This document shows, in pieces, positions 15,769 to 25,170 of a DNA stretch of 64,000 nucleotides. The first letter of the stretch is position 1, and every line of letters starts with the position of its first letter. This stretch comes from Gemmatimonadaceae bacterium (GTDB lineage: Bacteria; Gemmatimonadota; Gemmatimonadetes; Gemmatimonadales; Gemmatimonadaceae), in NCBI GenBank assembly GCA_025450035.1, contig JANWIF010000147.1, positions 20,094 through 84,093 on the forward strand. The letters are read 5' to 3'. The position numbers and the translations under genes were made by a program. The notes under the pieces are model-generated. The model saw only the letters and a list, made by a program, of their open reading frames with translations. It searched no databases and was not told the DNA's origin.

Positions 15769-17469
15769 TCAGCGTGATGGCGTGCCGCCGGGGCCGCGCT
15801 CGTACACCGCGTTGCCGCCGATGAACGTCGCCACCACGTGCGTGCCGAGAATCTCCTCCGCCGGCGCGCGCATGATGTCCTGATCGAGCACCACAAAATC
15901 GGCGTACTTGCCGGGCGTGAGCGAGCCCATGTCGCCTTCCTCGAAGGCGGCGTAGGCCGGCCAGATGGTCATCGACTTCAGCGCTTCATCGCGCGTCATG
16001 CGTTGCTCGGGATGCCAGCCACCGGGCGGCCAGTCGTGCTCATCCTGGCGGCTGATTGCCGAATGGAAGGTCCGCATCGGATTCACCGCTTCCACGGGGA
16101 AGTCGGTGCCGTTCGGAACCACGACGCCGGTCTGCAGCAAAGATCTCCAGGCGTAGGCACCGTACAGCCTCCCGCCGCCTAACCGCTGTTCGGCCCAGTA
16201 CATGTCACTGGTCTGATGAGTCGACTGCATGGATGGGATCACGCCTAACTCCGCAAAGCGCGGGATGTCGGCGAAGTTCAGCACCTGTGCGTGCTCGATG
16301 CGGAACCGGGGGTCGGCCGCCGGAATCTCCGCCAACGCGGCCTGGTAGGCATCCAGCACCATGCGGTTGCCGCGGTCGCCGATCGCGTGTGTGCACACCT
16401 GAAAACCGTGCTTGAGCGCTTCCACCGCCACCTGGCGGATGTGCGCGGGCGTCGAGACGAGGAGTCCGTAGTTGCCGGGATCGTCACTGTAGGGATCCAG
16501 CAGCGCGGCGCCGCGCGAGCCCAACGCGCCGTCGGCGTAGAGCTTGATACTGCGGATCGAGAGGTGCCCATCGTAGAGCATGCTCTGCGGCCCGCGGGCA
16601 AAATAGTGCGCGATGGCCGCGGAGTCGTCACTGATCATCGCGTACACTCGAAGCGTGAGCTGTCCCGAGCGCGCCAACTCCTCGAGCACGCCAAGCGTCT
16701 GTTCACCCTCCCCCGGATCGTGCACCGACACCAACCCCCAGCGGTTCGCGTCCGTAGCGGCGGCGATGAGCGCGCTCTTGATCTCGTCACGCGTCGGACT
16801 CGGCACCACGCGATCGATCAGCCCTTGCGCGTTGTCGACAAACACTCCGGACGGCGAGCCGTCGGCGAGCCGGACGATGCGGCCCCCCCCGCCCGCGGGG
16901 TCCTTGGTGGCGCGCGTAATCCCCGCCAGCGTCATCGCCCGCGCGTTGACCAGCAGCGCGTGCCCGTCGACGCGCGAGAGCACCACCGGATGATCCGGTA
17001 CCGCGCGCGACAGCGCCTCCTGCGTGGGGAAGCGCGTGTCGCCCCAACGATTCTGGTCCCATCCGTGTCCCTGGATCCAGGTACCGGGCGGTGCCGTCTT
17101 CGCCCGCGCCACGACGCGTGCGATCACCTCGTCGTACGATTTCGCGCCCGTGAGGTCGACTTCGCGCAGCGACAGCCCGAGGCCGAGCAGGTGCCCATGC
17201 GCGTCGGCCAGGCCGGGAACGATCGTGCGCCCCGGAAAATCCAGCACCCGCGTGGCCGGTCCGGTGAGTGCCCGCGCGCCTAACCGAGGGCCCGCGAACA
17301 CGATCCGGCCACCGCGCACGGCGAGCGCCTGCACCAATGGCCGGGACTGGTCCACTGTGTAGATCCGATCGGCCGTGACGACCAGATCGGCCGGCGCCTG
17401 CGCCTGCGCTCCGGCGCGCGCGGCCAGGGCACACGCGAAAAGCAATGTCACCAGCACAAAGCGGCTCAT
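15769..17469 (-). CDS. Exported amidohydrolase (YtcJ-like, amidohydrolase family 3)
   Basis: A 566-residue metal-dependent hydrolase with an N-terminal signal peptide (VLVTLLFACALAARAGAQAQ). It follows the COG1574 pattern: ADLVVTADRIYTVD, the metal motif DAHGHLLG, HDPGEGEQTLG, CTHAIGDRGNR, FRIEHAQVL and NGTDFPVEAVNPM. Family members hydrolyse amides or carbamates, but substrates are mostly unknown. The ATG at 17469 starts the signal peptide; the upstream extension to 17856 runs antisense to the M61 gene start and is discarded. Confidence 0.9.
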   Translation of the reverse strand: MSRFVLVTLLFACALAARAGAQAQAPADLVVTADRIYTVDQSRPLVQALAVRGGRIVFAGPRLGARALTGPATRVLDFPGRTIVPGLADAHGHLLGLGLSLREVDLTGAKSYDEVIARVVARAKTAPPGTWIQGHGWDQNRWGDTRFPTQEALSRAVPDHPVVLSRVDGHALLVNARAMTLAGITRATKDPAGGGGRIVRLADGSPSGVFVDNAQGLIDRVVPSPTRDEIKSALIAAATDANRWGLVSVHDPGEGEQTLGVLEELARSGQLTLRVYAMISDDSAAIAHYFARGPQSMLYDGHLSIRSIKLYADGALGSRGAALLDPYSDDPGNYGLLVSTPAHIRQVAVEALKHGFQVCTHAIGDRGNRMVLDAYQAALAEIPAADPRFRIEHAQVLNFADIPRFAELGVIPSMQSTHQTSDMYWAEQRLGGGRLYGAYAWRSLLQTGVVVPNGTDFPVEAVNPMRTFHSAISRQDEHDWPPGGWHPEQRMTRDEALKSMTIWPAYAAFEEGDMGSLTPGKYADFVVLDQDIMRAPAEEILGTHVVATFIGGNAVYERGPGGTPSR

Positions 17470-17695
17470 AGCGTGACAGATGGGAAGGTTGTTAGGCGAA
17501 GACCGCTCGCGGCGCGAGATCATGGTTTGGCGCAGCACGCCGGACAAGCGGGACACTGGCCGGCGAGCTCCACTGATCCCGCAATATGTGACCCGGCGTG
17601 CGCGAACCGATAGACCGTCGTACGCCGGAACACCGGCGCTCTTTCTCGCCGGCCCGGCAGCGACGATATTGCGGCCTTCCGTCAACGAACCGCTC

Positions 17696-19537
17696 ATGAC
17701 CCGCGTCGTGTTCTCGTTGTTGCTGCTCGTGCTCGCCGCACTCTTGAGCGGCGCGCCTGCCGTAGCGGCACAAAGCGTCACCGGCGCACCGCCGGTGCCC
17801 CTCGCCTCGGCGCCAATCACCGACGTGTCGTACCTCGTCTCGTTCGACTCGGCCAATGCACGGCAGCGGAAGCTTCACGTCGAGATGTCGTTCAGCGTTC
17901 CGGGGAGCGGCGCCCCTGTGCTGCTCTCCCTCCCTGCGTGGACGCCGGGTGCGTATGAGATCGCTTACTTCTCCCGCGCGGTGATCGGCTTTGCGGCCGT
18001 GAGCAACGGCCACCCGCTCTCGTGGGACAAGCTCGACTACGACACTTGGCGCATTCGGCCCGGCGCCGGTGGTGCGCGGCCGGTCACCGTGTCGTTCGAT
18101 TATCTCGCCGACACGTTGGACAACGCGGCGACGTGGTCTCGTTCCGACTTCGTCATGTTCAATGGCACCAATGTTTTTCTCTACCCCGAGGGGCGCAGTT
18201 TCGATTTCCCATCCACGGTGACCATCCGCACGCAGCCAACGTGGCGCGTCGCCACGGGCATGACCCCGGCATCCGCACCGCGCACGTTCAGCGCGACGAA
18301 TTATCACGATGTAGTGGACATGCCGTTTTTCGTAGGTCGATTCGATCTGGACAGCGTACGTGCCGGCGCCGTCTGGTTGCGATTCGCGTCGTATCCGGCG
18401 GGGAGCATGCCGCAGGCGACGATGTCCTCGACCTTCGCGCAGCTGAGCAAGATCATCCCGGTCGAAGGCGCGGTGTTCGGCGAGATTCCGTTCACGACGT
18501 ACACGGTCATGCAGATTGCCGACTCGAGCTACGGTGGCATTTCGGGGCTCGAGCATCAGAACTCGCACGTCGACGTCACGACGCCGCTGGCGATCGGCGA
18601 GCCCATCGAGATGTCGATTTACGCACACGAAATCTTTCACGCCTGGAACGTGAAGCGTCTGCGCCCCGCCGACCTGTGGCCGTACCAGTACGCGCGTGAG
18701 CAACCCACCGAATGGCTCTGGGTGAGCGAGGGAATCACCGACTACTACGCTGACCTTTCCGAAGTGCGCTCGGGCGTTACCGATTCGGCGGCGTTCCTTG
18801 AGGTCACGGCTGGGAAGATGGCCGAGGTGGCGAACGCACCGCCCGTGGCCCTCACCGACGCATCGCTCACCACCTGGGTGCACCCTGAGGATGGGACGGA
18901 GGACATCTACTACCCGAAAGGCTCGCTGGCCGGCTTGATGCTCGACATCATGATCCGCGATGCGAGCGACAACGGCGCCTCGCTCGACGACGTGATGCGC
19001 ACGCTCTATCGCGAGTGCTACCGTCGAGGCACTGGGTTCACCGGTGCGCAATGGTGGAACGCGGTGAGTGCGGCCGCGGGCGGCACGTCATTCGCGGATT
19101 TTGCGTCTCGCTATGTCGACGGCCGCGATCCATATCCGTGGAGCACCGTCCTGCCATTGGCCGGACTGCGCGCCACATTCGACACGGTGCGCACTCCTAC
19201 CCTAGGCGTATCGGCCACGACGGATTCGGCGGGCACGCGCGTGACGCACGTGCTGCCCGGCTCGGCGGCCGACGAAGCGGGCGTGCGCGCGGGAGACTAC
19301 CTCCTGTCGGTGGCGGGTGTGCCGGTGACCGATCGTGGATTCGTGGCGCACGTGCGCGACAAACTGGGTGCGCACGCCGGCGCGCCGGTCGCCTTCAAGG
19401 TCCAACGCGACGACGACATGCTCTCGCTCACCGGCACGCTCCATCTGGACGAGAAGATCACGGTGCAACTGTCCGCCGATTCACGCGCACCGGCGAAGGC
19501 GGTGCGCATCAGGTCGGGCATTCTCCGGGGACGCTGA
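17696..19537 (+). CDS. Secreted M61 glycyl aminopeptidase-like protease with PDZ domain
   Basis: A 613-residue protein with a cleavable signal peptide (about 1-25, ending PAVAAQ). An N-terminal beta domain is followed by the M61 catalytic domain. HEIFHAWNVKRLRP at about 311-324 gives zinc ligands His311 and His315 with catalytic Glu312, and SEGITDYYADL gives the third ligand near Glu345. A PDZ domain (about 500-590, VLPGSAADEAGVRAGDYLLS) ends the protein. It is divergent from the exported amidohydrolase, and both probably act in the periplasm or outside. Confidence 0.93.
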   Translation: MTRVVFSLLLLVLAALLSGAPAVAAQSVTGAPPVPLASAPITDVSYLVSFDSANARQRKLHVEMSFSVPGSGAPVLLSLPAWTPGAYEIAYFSRAVIGFAAVSNGHPLSWDKLDYDTWRIRPGAGGARPVTVSFDYLADTLDNAATWSRSDFVMFNGTNVFLYPEGRSFDFPSTVTIRTQPTWRVATGMTPASAPRTFSATNYHDVVDMPFFVGRFDLDSVRAGAVWLRFASYPAGSMPQATMSSTFAQLSKIIPVEGAVFGEIPFTTYTVMQIADSSYGGISGLEHQNSHVDVTTPLAIGEPIEMSIYAHEIFHAWNVKRLRPADLWPYQYAREQPTEWLWVSEGITDYYADLSEVRSGVTDSAAFLEVTAGKMAEVANAPPVALTDASLTTWVHPEDGTEDIYYPKGSLAGLMLDIMIRDASDNGASLDDVMRTLYRECYRRGTGFTGAQWWNAVSAAAGGTSFADFASRYVDGRDPYPWSTVLPLAGLRATFDTVRTPTLGVSATTDSAGTRVTHVLPGSAADEAGVRAGDYLLSVAGVPVTDRGFVAHVRDKLGAHAGAPVAFKVQRDDDMLSLTGTLHLDEKITVQLSADSRAPAKAVRIRSGILRGR

Positions 19538-19628
19538 CAACCGCCGACCTGCCGGGCCGCCGGTCTTGTGAGGCGCCGGCCGGCGCGCGAAGTTGTAAGG
19601 CCGGACGACCCCCAATTCGGAGATGCAC

Positions 19629-20351
19629 ATGGCCGCCCCCGCCGTTCCCCAGAAGACCCCGTCGGTATGGGAAGACTTCATCGACATTTTCGTGTCGCCG
19701 AGCGCCGTGTTCGCGCGACGCGAGAAGGCGAATTTCTTTCTGCCGATGGTGGTCGTGACGATCGTGATCACGCTGCTGTACCTCGGGACCAAGTCGCTCA
19801 TGCAGCCGGTCTTCGACGCGGAATTCTCGCGGCAGATGGCGAAAGTGATGCAAGCGAATCCGCAGGTGACCTCCGATCAAATGGAAAAGGGTCGAGCGAT
19901 TGCTGAGAATTTCGGATTCCTGTTCGTGCTGATCGGCTTGCCGATCGCGATCATTTTCACCGGCATGCTCCTGTGGTTGGTCGGCAAGCTGTTCGACGCG
20001 ACCCTGGCCTTCGGCGCGGCGCTACTTATCGCCGCGTATGCGGCGTTCCCCAGAATTCTGCAGACTGTCGCACAGTCGGTCATCGCCTATTTCACCGATC
20101 CGTCGAAGCTCGACGCGATGGCCAAGGTGACCGCCAGTCCCGCGCACTTTCTCAGCACGAGTACCACGTCGCCTCTTGTCGTCGCGCTGGTGCAGCGCTT
20201 GGACGTTTTCACTATCTGGTGCACGATACTCTTGGGCATCGGGCTGGCGGTGATCGGCAAGATCCCGCGGTCGCGCGCCTTCGCGGCGGCTGCGATCGTG
20301 TGGGTCCTTGCGACCGTCTATCCGGTGTACCAGGCGCTGAGACTCATGTAG
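19629..20351 (+). CDS. Yip1-family membrane protein
   Basis: A 240-residue protein with about five membrane helices. The start SVWEDFIDIFVSPSAVFARRE is the characteristic N-terminus of bacterial YIP1-domain proteins. It is followed by a membrane anchor (FFLPMVVVTIVITLLYL), a soluble loop and four C-terminal helices. Function is not established for this family. GGAG lies 6 nt before the ATG at 19629, so I prefer it to the ATG at 19623. Confidence 0.85.
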   Translation: MAAPAVPQKTPSVWEDFIDIFVSPSAVFARREKANFFLPMVVVTIVITLLYLGTKSLMQPVFDAEFSRQMAKVMQANPQVTSDQMEKGRAIAENFGFLFVLIGLPIAIIFTGMLLWLVGKLFDATLAFGAALLIAAYAAFPRILQTVAQSVIAYFTDPSKLDAMAKVTASPAHFLSTSTTSPLVVALVQRLDVFTIWCTILLGIGLAVIGKIPRSRAFAAAAIVWVLATVYPVYQALRLM

Positions 20352-20362
20352 TTCGCACGCCG

Positions 20363-21352
20363 ATGCGCGCGATGGTGTTGGAGCAGCCGCGCACGCCGCT
20401 CCAGATGCGTGATGTCCGGGATCCTGTTGCAGGTCCGGGACAGTTGCTCCTTCGCGTGCGCGCGTGCGCGGTATGCCGCACCGATCTGCACGTGATCGAC
20501 GGCGAGCTCCCGCATCCCGCGCTGCCGCTCATCATCGGGCACGAGATCGTGGGCACTGTCGAGGCGCGGGGCGAGGGCGCGCGCCGATTCGAGATCGGCG
20601 CGCGCGTGGGCGTGCCGTGGCTGGGATGGACGTGCGGCGTGTGCGAGTATTGTCGTACGGGGCGCGAGAATCTGTGCATCCGCGCGCGCTTCACGGGCTA
20701 CGACATCAGTGGCGGCTATGCAGAGCGCACGGTGGCCGACGAGCGGTTCTGCTTCCCGATCCCCGACGTGTACGACGATGTGAGTGCCGCGCCGCTGTTG
20801 TGCGCGGGGCTGATCGGCTACCGCGCGCTGCGCGCGACCGGCGATGCGAAGCGGTTAGGCCTGTACGGGTTCGGCGCCGCGGCGCATCTCATTGCCCAGG
20901 TGGCGCTGTGGCAGGGCCGGCGGGTATTCGCGTTCACGCGCGAAGGCGACGCCGCCGCGCAGGGGTTCGCGCGCGGGCTCGGCGCCGAGTGGGCCTCGGG
21001 CTCGGACCAGCGGCCTCCCGAGGAGCTGGACGCCGCCATCATTTTCGCCCCGGTCGGGGCGCTGGTTCCCATGGCGCTTCGCGCGATCGCGCGGGGCGGG
21101 ACCGTGGTGTGCGCCGGCATCCACATGAGCGACATCCCATCGTTCCCCTATGAGATTCTCTGGGGCGAGCGCACCGTGCGTTCGGTGGCTAACCTCACGC
21201 GCCGCGACGGCGACGAGTTTCTGTCGCTGGCGCCCGGGGTTCCGGTGCGCACGACGGTTGAGCCCATGCCGCTGGAGTTGGCGAACGAGGCCCTCGACCG
21301 CCTGCGGTCCGGGACGTTGCGCGGCGAGGCGGTGCTCACGATGATTGCCTAA
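20363..21352 (+). CDS. Zinc-dependent alcohol dehydrogenase, AdhP-like
   Basis: A 329-residue medium-chain dehydrogenase/reductase oxidising alcohols with NAD(P). Catalytic zinc ligands are Cys in ACAVCRTDLH, His-Glu in GHEIVG, and Cys in the later LLCAGL segment. A structural zinc site is given by CGVCEYCRTGRENLC. The cofactor-binding fold has LYGFGAAAHLIAQVA, where the usual Gly-rich loop reads GFGAAA. It starts 11 bp after the Yip1 gene. Physiological substrate unknown. Confidence 0.92.
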   Translation: MRAMVLEQPRTPLQMRDVRDPVAGPGQLLLRVRACAVCRTDLHVIDGELPHPALPLIIGHEIVGTVEARGEGARRFEIGARVGVPWLGWTCGVCEYCRTGRENLCIRARFTGYDISGGYAERTVADERFCFPIPDVYDDVSAAPLLCAGLIGYRALRATGDAKRLGLYGFGAAAHLIAQVALWQGRRVFAFTREGDAAAQGFARGLGAEWASGSDQRPPEELDAAIIFAPVGALVPMALRAIARGGTVVCAGIHMSDIPSFPYEILWGERTVRSVANLTRRDGDEFLSLAPGVPVRTTVEPMPLELANEALDRLRSGTLRGEAVLTMIA

Positions 21353-21496
21353 CGCGCGTCCCGCGCGCCGCACCCGTCCCGCGCCCCGGACCATCCGTCT
21401 TTTTCCGCCTTATCCGCTCCAACAGGTCGTTGTCACTCTCCTCGGCGCACCAACGGGCACTGCCGCACCTCCCCGAAGCCGAGCAACGCCCCCATG

Positions 21497-22666
21497 CTAT
21501 TCGCGAAGTAGCTGCTTGGCGATAGTCTGCAACTGCATGTTCGACGTGCCTTCGTAGATCGTGCCGATCTTCGCGTCGCGATAAAACTTTTCCACGGGGT
21601 AGTCCTTCGTGTAGCCGTAGCCGCCGTGCAGCTCCACGCACAACGACGTCACGCGCTCGCCTACCTGAGATGAGAACAACTTGGCCATCGCCGCTTCCTG
21701 CGCGAACGCGCGGCCGGCGTCCTTCAGGCGCGCCGCGTTGTACACCATGAGACGCGCCGCCTCGAGCTCCGTGGCCGCCTGCGCGAGCTGGAACTGCACC
21801 CCCTGAAATTGGGCGATGGGTTTGCCGAACTGCGTGCGCTCGCGCACGTACTGCACCGTGGTGTCGAGCGCGCCGCGCGCGATGCCGATCATCTGGGCGC
21901 CGATCCCCACACGTCCCTCGTTCAACGTCTCGATCGCGATCTTGTATCCTTGGCCAACAGGGCCCAACACATTCGTCGCAGGAACCCGACACCCATCGAG
22001 GATGAGCTCCGTGGTGCTCGATGCGCGTATGCCCATCTTGTCCTCTTTCTTTCCGACCGCGAATCCGGCGAAGCCGCGCTCGACGACGAACGCCGTGATG
22101 CCGCGGTAGCCCGCCGACGGATCCACCGTTGCGAAGATGACGAAAATCTCTGCTTCGGCGCCGTTGGTGATCCAGAGCTTGCGTCCCGTCAGCACCCAGT
22201 CGTTGCCCTGACGCTCGGCGCGCGTGGAGAGCCCGAATGCGTCGGAGCCCGATCCCGGCTCGGAGAGCGCGTAGGCCCCCACCGTATTCGCGGTTAGGCG
22301 CGCGAGATATCGCTCGTGCTGCGCATCGTTCCCGTAGCGGGTGATGGGCGAATTGACCAGCGTGTTCTGCACATCCATGAGGATCGCCGCCGACGCGTCC
22401 ACGCGGCTGACGGCCTCGACCGCCAGCGTGACCATCATGAGTGAGCCGCCGGCGCCACCGTAGCGCTCGGGGACCGCGATTCCCATGAGACCCAGCTCGA
22501 AAAATGCAGGGATCAACTGCGGGTCGAGCTTGCCCGCCCGCTCCATGTCCTGCACGCGAGGTCGAACGTGCTCGTCCGCGAACGACGCCACCGCGTCGCG
22601 AAACATGCCTTCTTCTTCGGAGAGCACGGTGAGCGGCGCGTGGCCGCTGTCGAGGTCGGTCGTCAT
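21497..22666 (-). CDS. Acyl-CoA dehydrogenase (short/branched-chain type)
   Basis: A 389-residue flavoenzyme for alpha,beta-dehydrogenation of acyl-CoA, normal length for the family. Signatures are YALSEPGSGSDAFGL (FAD/substrate), WITNGAEAEIFVIFATV, RERTQFGKPI and the C-terminal ELHGGYGYTKDYPVEKFYRD. The catalytic Glu lies in TIYEGTSNMQL, the position used by short-chain and short/branched-chain enzymes. ATG 22666 is preferred to an upstream TTG at 22675. It stands alone and is convergent with the dehydrogenase gene. Confidence 0.95.
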   Translation of the reverse strand: MTTDLDSGHAPLTVLSEEEGMFRDAVASFADEHVRPRVQDMERAGKLDPQLIPAFFELGLMGIAVPERYGGAGGSLMMVTLAVEAVSRVDASAAILMDVQNTLVNSPITRYGNDAQHERYLARLTANTVGAYALSEPGSGSDAFGLSTRAERQGNDWVLTGRKLWITNGAEAEIFVIFATVDPSAGYRGITAFVVERGFAGFAVGKKEDKMGIRASSTTELILDGCRVPATNVLGPVGQGYKIAIETLNEGRVGIGAQMIGIARGALDTTVQYVRERTQFGKPIAQFQGVQFQLAQAATELEAARLMVYNAARLKDAGRAFAQEAAMAKLFSSQVGERVTSLCVELHGGYGYTKDYPVEKFYRDAKIGTIYEGTSNMQLQTIAKQLLRE

Positions 22667-22729
22667 GCGGTCCAATGTATGTCGACGCTCAGCGTTTCGT
22701 AAACGGCACCGAGCCGCTGGGAATTCGGA

Positions 22730-23206
22730 TCAGTGCGAGGCCGACACCGGGACTGCGCCCTCGCGGCATGCGTCGCCGCACCAGCGTTCCGGCGCGCCCT
22801 CGGGACGCACGCATATGCACGCCGGCGGCGCGCTCGCCGACACTACTCCTACGCCCGCTCGCTCGAGGACAACTTCGGCCAGCTTGTCGTGCACGCCGAA
22901 CGCGGGCGTCACCGTGACGCTCACCAGCGGAAACGCAGCAGCCGCCTCGGCCGACAGGCGCGGAATGTCGCGCGTGGAGTGCTTTCCGGGCGACAGCATG
23001 TAGGGGAACACCACCACTTCGGTCGCTCCCGCTTCCACGCACGCCGCCAGTCCCTCGGCGATCGTTGGGCGGGCGAGTTCCATGTGAGCGACGCGCACGA
23101 TGACACCATCACCAGCGCGCGCCTGCGTGAGCTGCCCTACGCACTCGATCATGTGGTTCGCGGCATCGCGCACCGAGCCGTGGTCCACGAGCAGAATGGC
23201 CTTCAT
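22730..23206 (-). CDS. CbiX/SirB-like sirohydrochlorin chelatase with C-terminal cysteines
   Basis: A 158-residue single-domain chelatase. ILLVDHGS near the start carries the metal-handling His9, and FPYMLSPGKHSTRDIP carries the second conserved His. Such small CbiX/SirB proteins insert Co or Fe into sirohydrochlorin for B12 or siroheme. The C-terminus has four Cys (CIC then, 12 residues later, CGDAC) that could bind a metal or Fe-S cluster. No other tetrapyrrole genes are nearby, but B12-dependent MetH is just downstream in the window. Confidence 0.85.
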   Translation of the reverse strand: MKAILLVDHGSVRDAANHMIECVGQLTQARAGDGVIVRVAHMELARPTIAEGLAACVEAGATEVVVFPYMLSPGKHSTRDIPRLSAEAAAAFPLVSVTVTPAFGVHDKLAEVVLERAGVGVVSASAPPACICVRPEGAPERWCGDACREGAVPVSASH

Positions 23207-23268
23207 GTCACGTATCTCGCTGCCGAAGTCCCGATTCCAGTGTGCTGGCCATAAGTTAACGCCGCGCG

Positions 23269-25170
23269 CTACGGTGCGTCGTGGCCGAATACCTGCAGGG
23301 CCAGTTCCACCCGTCCAAACGGTGCCGACACCTGTACGCCTTGCACCGTGCTCCGCACTTGTTCCAGCATCTCGCGGGCGAGCGCCATTCCTTCCGCCAG
23401 CGCATGCTCCTTGGATTTCTCGCTCGCCTGGCGCATGCGTTGGATCACCGATTCGGGCACTACCACGCCGGGCACCTCGTTAGCCAGGAACTCCGCGTTG
23501 CGCGCCGAGACCAGCGGCCAGATGCCCGCCACCACTGGAATGCGCACGTGCGCGATCGAGGTCAGAAACCGTTCGAGCTGTTCGACGTCAAACACCGGTT
23601 GGGTGATGGCGAACTCCGCGCCCGCGTTCACCTTCCACTCGAATCGTCGCAACTCATAGGTCGGATCGATCGCCGCCGGATTCACGCCCACACCGATCGC
23701 GAATCGCGTCGGCGTGCCGATAGCGTGACCGCCGGGGTCCAGGCCGCGGTTGAGCCGGCTCACCAGATTCGTGAGGCCGATGGAATCGATGTCGAATACC
23801 GCCGTGGCATCGGGATACGGCCCCATCTTCGGCGGGTCGCCAGTGATGATGAGCAGATTGCGCAATCCCATCGCCGATGCGCCTAACAGATCGCTCAACA
23901 TGCCGAGCAGGTTGCGATCACGGCAGCAATAGTGGGTGACGGTCTCAATGCCCACCTGCTGCTCGATGAGCAGGCTCGTCATCAACGCGCCCATGCGGCT
24001 CTGGGCGCGCGGCCCATCGGGTACGTTCACCGCATCCACGCCCGCCGCGCGCAGCGAGCGCACGCCGTCCAGCATTCGGGATGCATCGACGCCGCGCGGT
24101 GGTACGATCTCGACCGAGGTCACGAACTCGCGGCGCGCGATCTTGGTGGCCCACTGTGAGCGCTCGGCGAACGGCGTCGCCGGTTGTCCGGCGCTGTCGT
24201 CTCGACGGTCGTCGCCGCCGGCGGGCGTGACATCGTCCGTGTGCGGCAGCTGGTAGCGCACCGACGCGCGCCATTGCTGCCGCGGGACGAGTGGGCGAAT
24301 CCCTTCCACCACCGCCTTGATGTGCTCGGGAGTGGTACCGCAGCAGCCGCCCACGACTTTGGCCCCGGCCTGGATGAGATGCCGGGCGTAGTTGGCCATA
24401 TACTCCGGGCTGGCCATGTACATCGTCCGGCCGCCCACGTCGCGCGGCATTCCAGCGTTCGGCTGGGCGCTCAGTTTGCGCGACGTGACCGCTGCCATGC
24501 GCTCAACGGCCTCAAGAATCGCCTGTGGTCCCACCGAGCAGTTGAGCCCGACGATATCGGCGCCCCAGCCATCCAGCGCGCGAGCCACGTCTTCCGGCGT
24601 GGCGCCGAACGGCGTCAGTCCATCCTGCCCGATGGTCATCTGCGCGATGAGCGGCACTGTGGCGTCGACGTCGCGCGCGGCCAGGATCGCCTGCTCGATC
24701 TCGTCGAGGTCGGCGAACGTTTCGAGGAGAAACAAGTCCGCGCCGCCCTCCTGCAGCGCGGCCAGCTGCTCGCGAAAGATAGCGCGGGCTTCGCCGCGGC
24801 TCGTGGGGCCGAACGGCTCGATGCGAATGCCTAACGGACCGACCGCGCCGGCCACCAGCACGTGCGCGCCGGCGGCTTCGCGAGCCAGGCGCGCAGCCTG
24901 GCAGTTGAGCTCCGCCACCTGTCCCTCGAGTCCGTGCGGCGCCAGCTTCACCCGGTTGGCGCCGAAGCTGTTGGTCTCCAGCACCTCGGCGCCCGCCTTC
25001 ACGTATTCTCGGTGAACGTCCCGCACCAGATCGGGCGCGCGGGCGTTCAACTCGTCGTAGCATTGGTTGATGAACACGCCGCGCGCGTACAGCATCGTCC
25101 CCATCGCACCGTCGAACACCACGATGCGATCGGGTTCGAGCAGCTCGCGCGCGTCGCGGCGCTCGCTCAC
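23269..25170 (-). CDS. Bifunctional homocysteine S-methyltransferase/methylenetetrahydrofolate reductase
   Basis: A 633-residue fusion like Bacillus YitJ. The N-terminal homocysteine methyltransferase domain (about 12-300) has FDGAMGTMLY, ETNSFGANRVKL, GLNCSVGP and the zinc motif [12 protein letters not shown]. The C-terminal MetF-like domain (about 345-630) has TSVEIVPPRG, LLIITGDPPKMG and FAITQPVFD, as expected for flavin-dependent methylenetetrahydrofolate reductase. Together they could make methyltetrahydrofolate and transfer a methyl group to homocysteine. The ATG at 25170 overlaps the metH stop by 4 bp, so it is the second gene of the riboswitch-controlled operon. Confidence 0.95.
   Translation of the reverse strand: MSERRDARELLEPDRIVVFDGAMGTMLYARGVFINQCYDELNARAPDLVRDVHREYVKAGAEVLETNSFGANRVKLAPHGLEGQVAELNCQAARLAREAAGAHVLVAGAVGPLGIRIEPFGPTSRGEARAIFREQLAALQEGGADLFLLETFADLDEIEQAILAARDVDATVPLIAQMTIGQDGLTPFGATPEDVARALDGWGADIVGLNCSVGPQAILEAVERMAAVTSRKLSAQPNAGMPRDVGGRTMYMASPEYMANYARHLIQAGAKVVGGCCGTTPEHIKAVVEGIRPLVPRQQWRASVRYQLPHTDDVTPAGGDDRRDDSAGQPATPFAERSQWATKIARREFVTSVEIVPPRGVDASRMLDGVRSLRAAGVDAVNVPDGPRAQSRMGALMTSLLIEQQVGIETVTHYCCRDRNLLGMLSDLLGASAMGLRNLLIITGDPPKMGPYPDATAVFDIDSIGLTNLVSRLNRGLDPGGHAIGTPTRFAIGVGVNPAAIDPTYELRRFEWKVNAGAEFAITQPVFDVEQLERFLTSIAHVRIPVVAGIWPLVSARNAEFLANEVPGVVVPESVIQRMRQASEKSKEHALAEGMALAREMLEQVRSTVQGVQVSAPFGRVELALQVFGHDAP

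Noticed and set aside
17470..17856. N-terminal extension of the amidohydrolase
   Set aside because: It overlaps the divergent M61 start and would place the obvious signal peptide 129 residues inside the protein.
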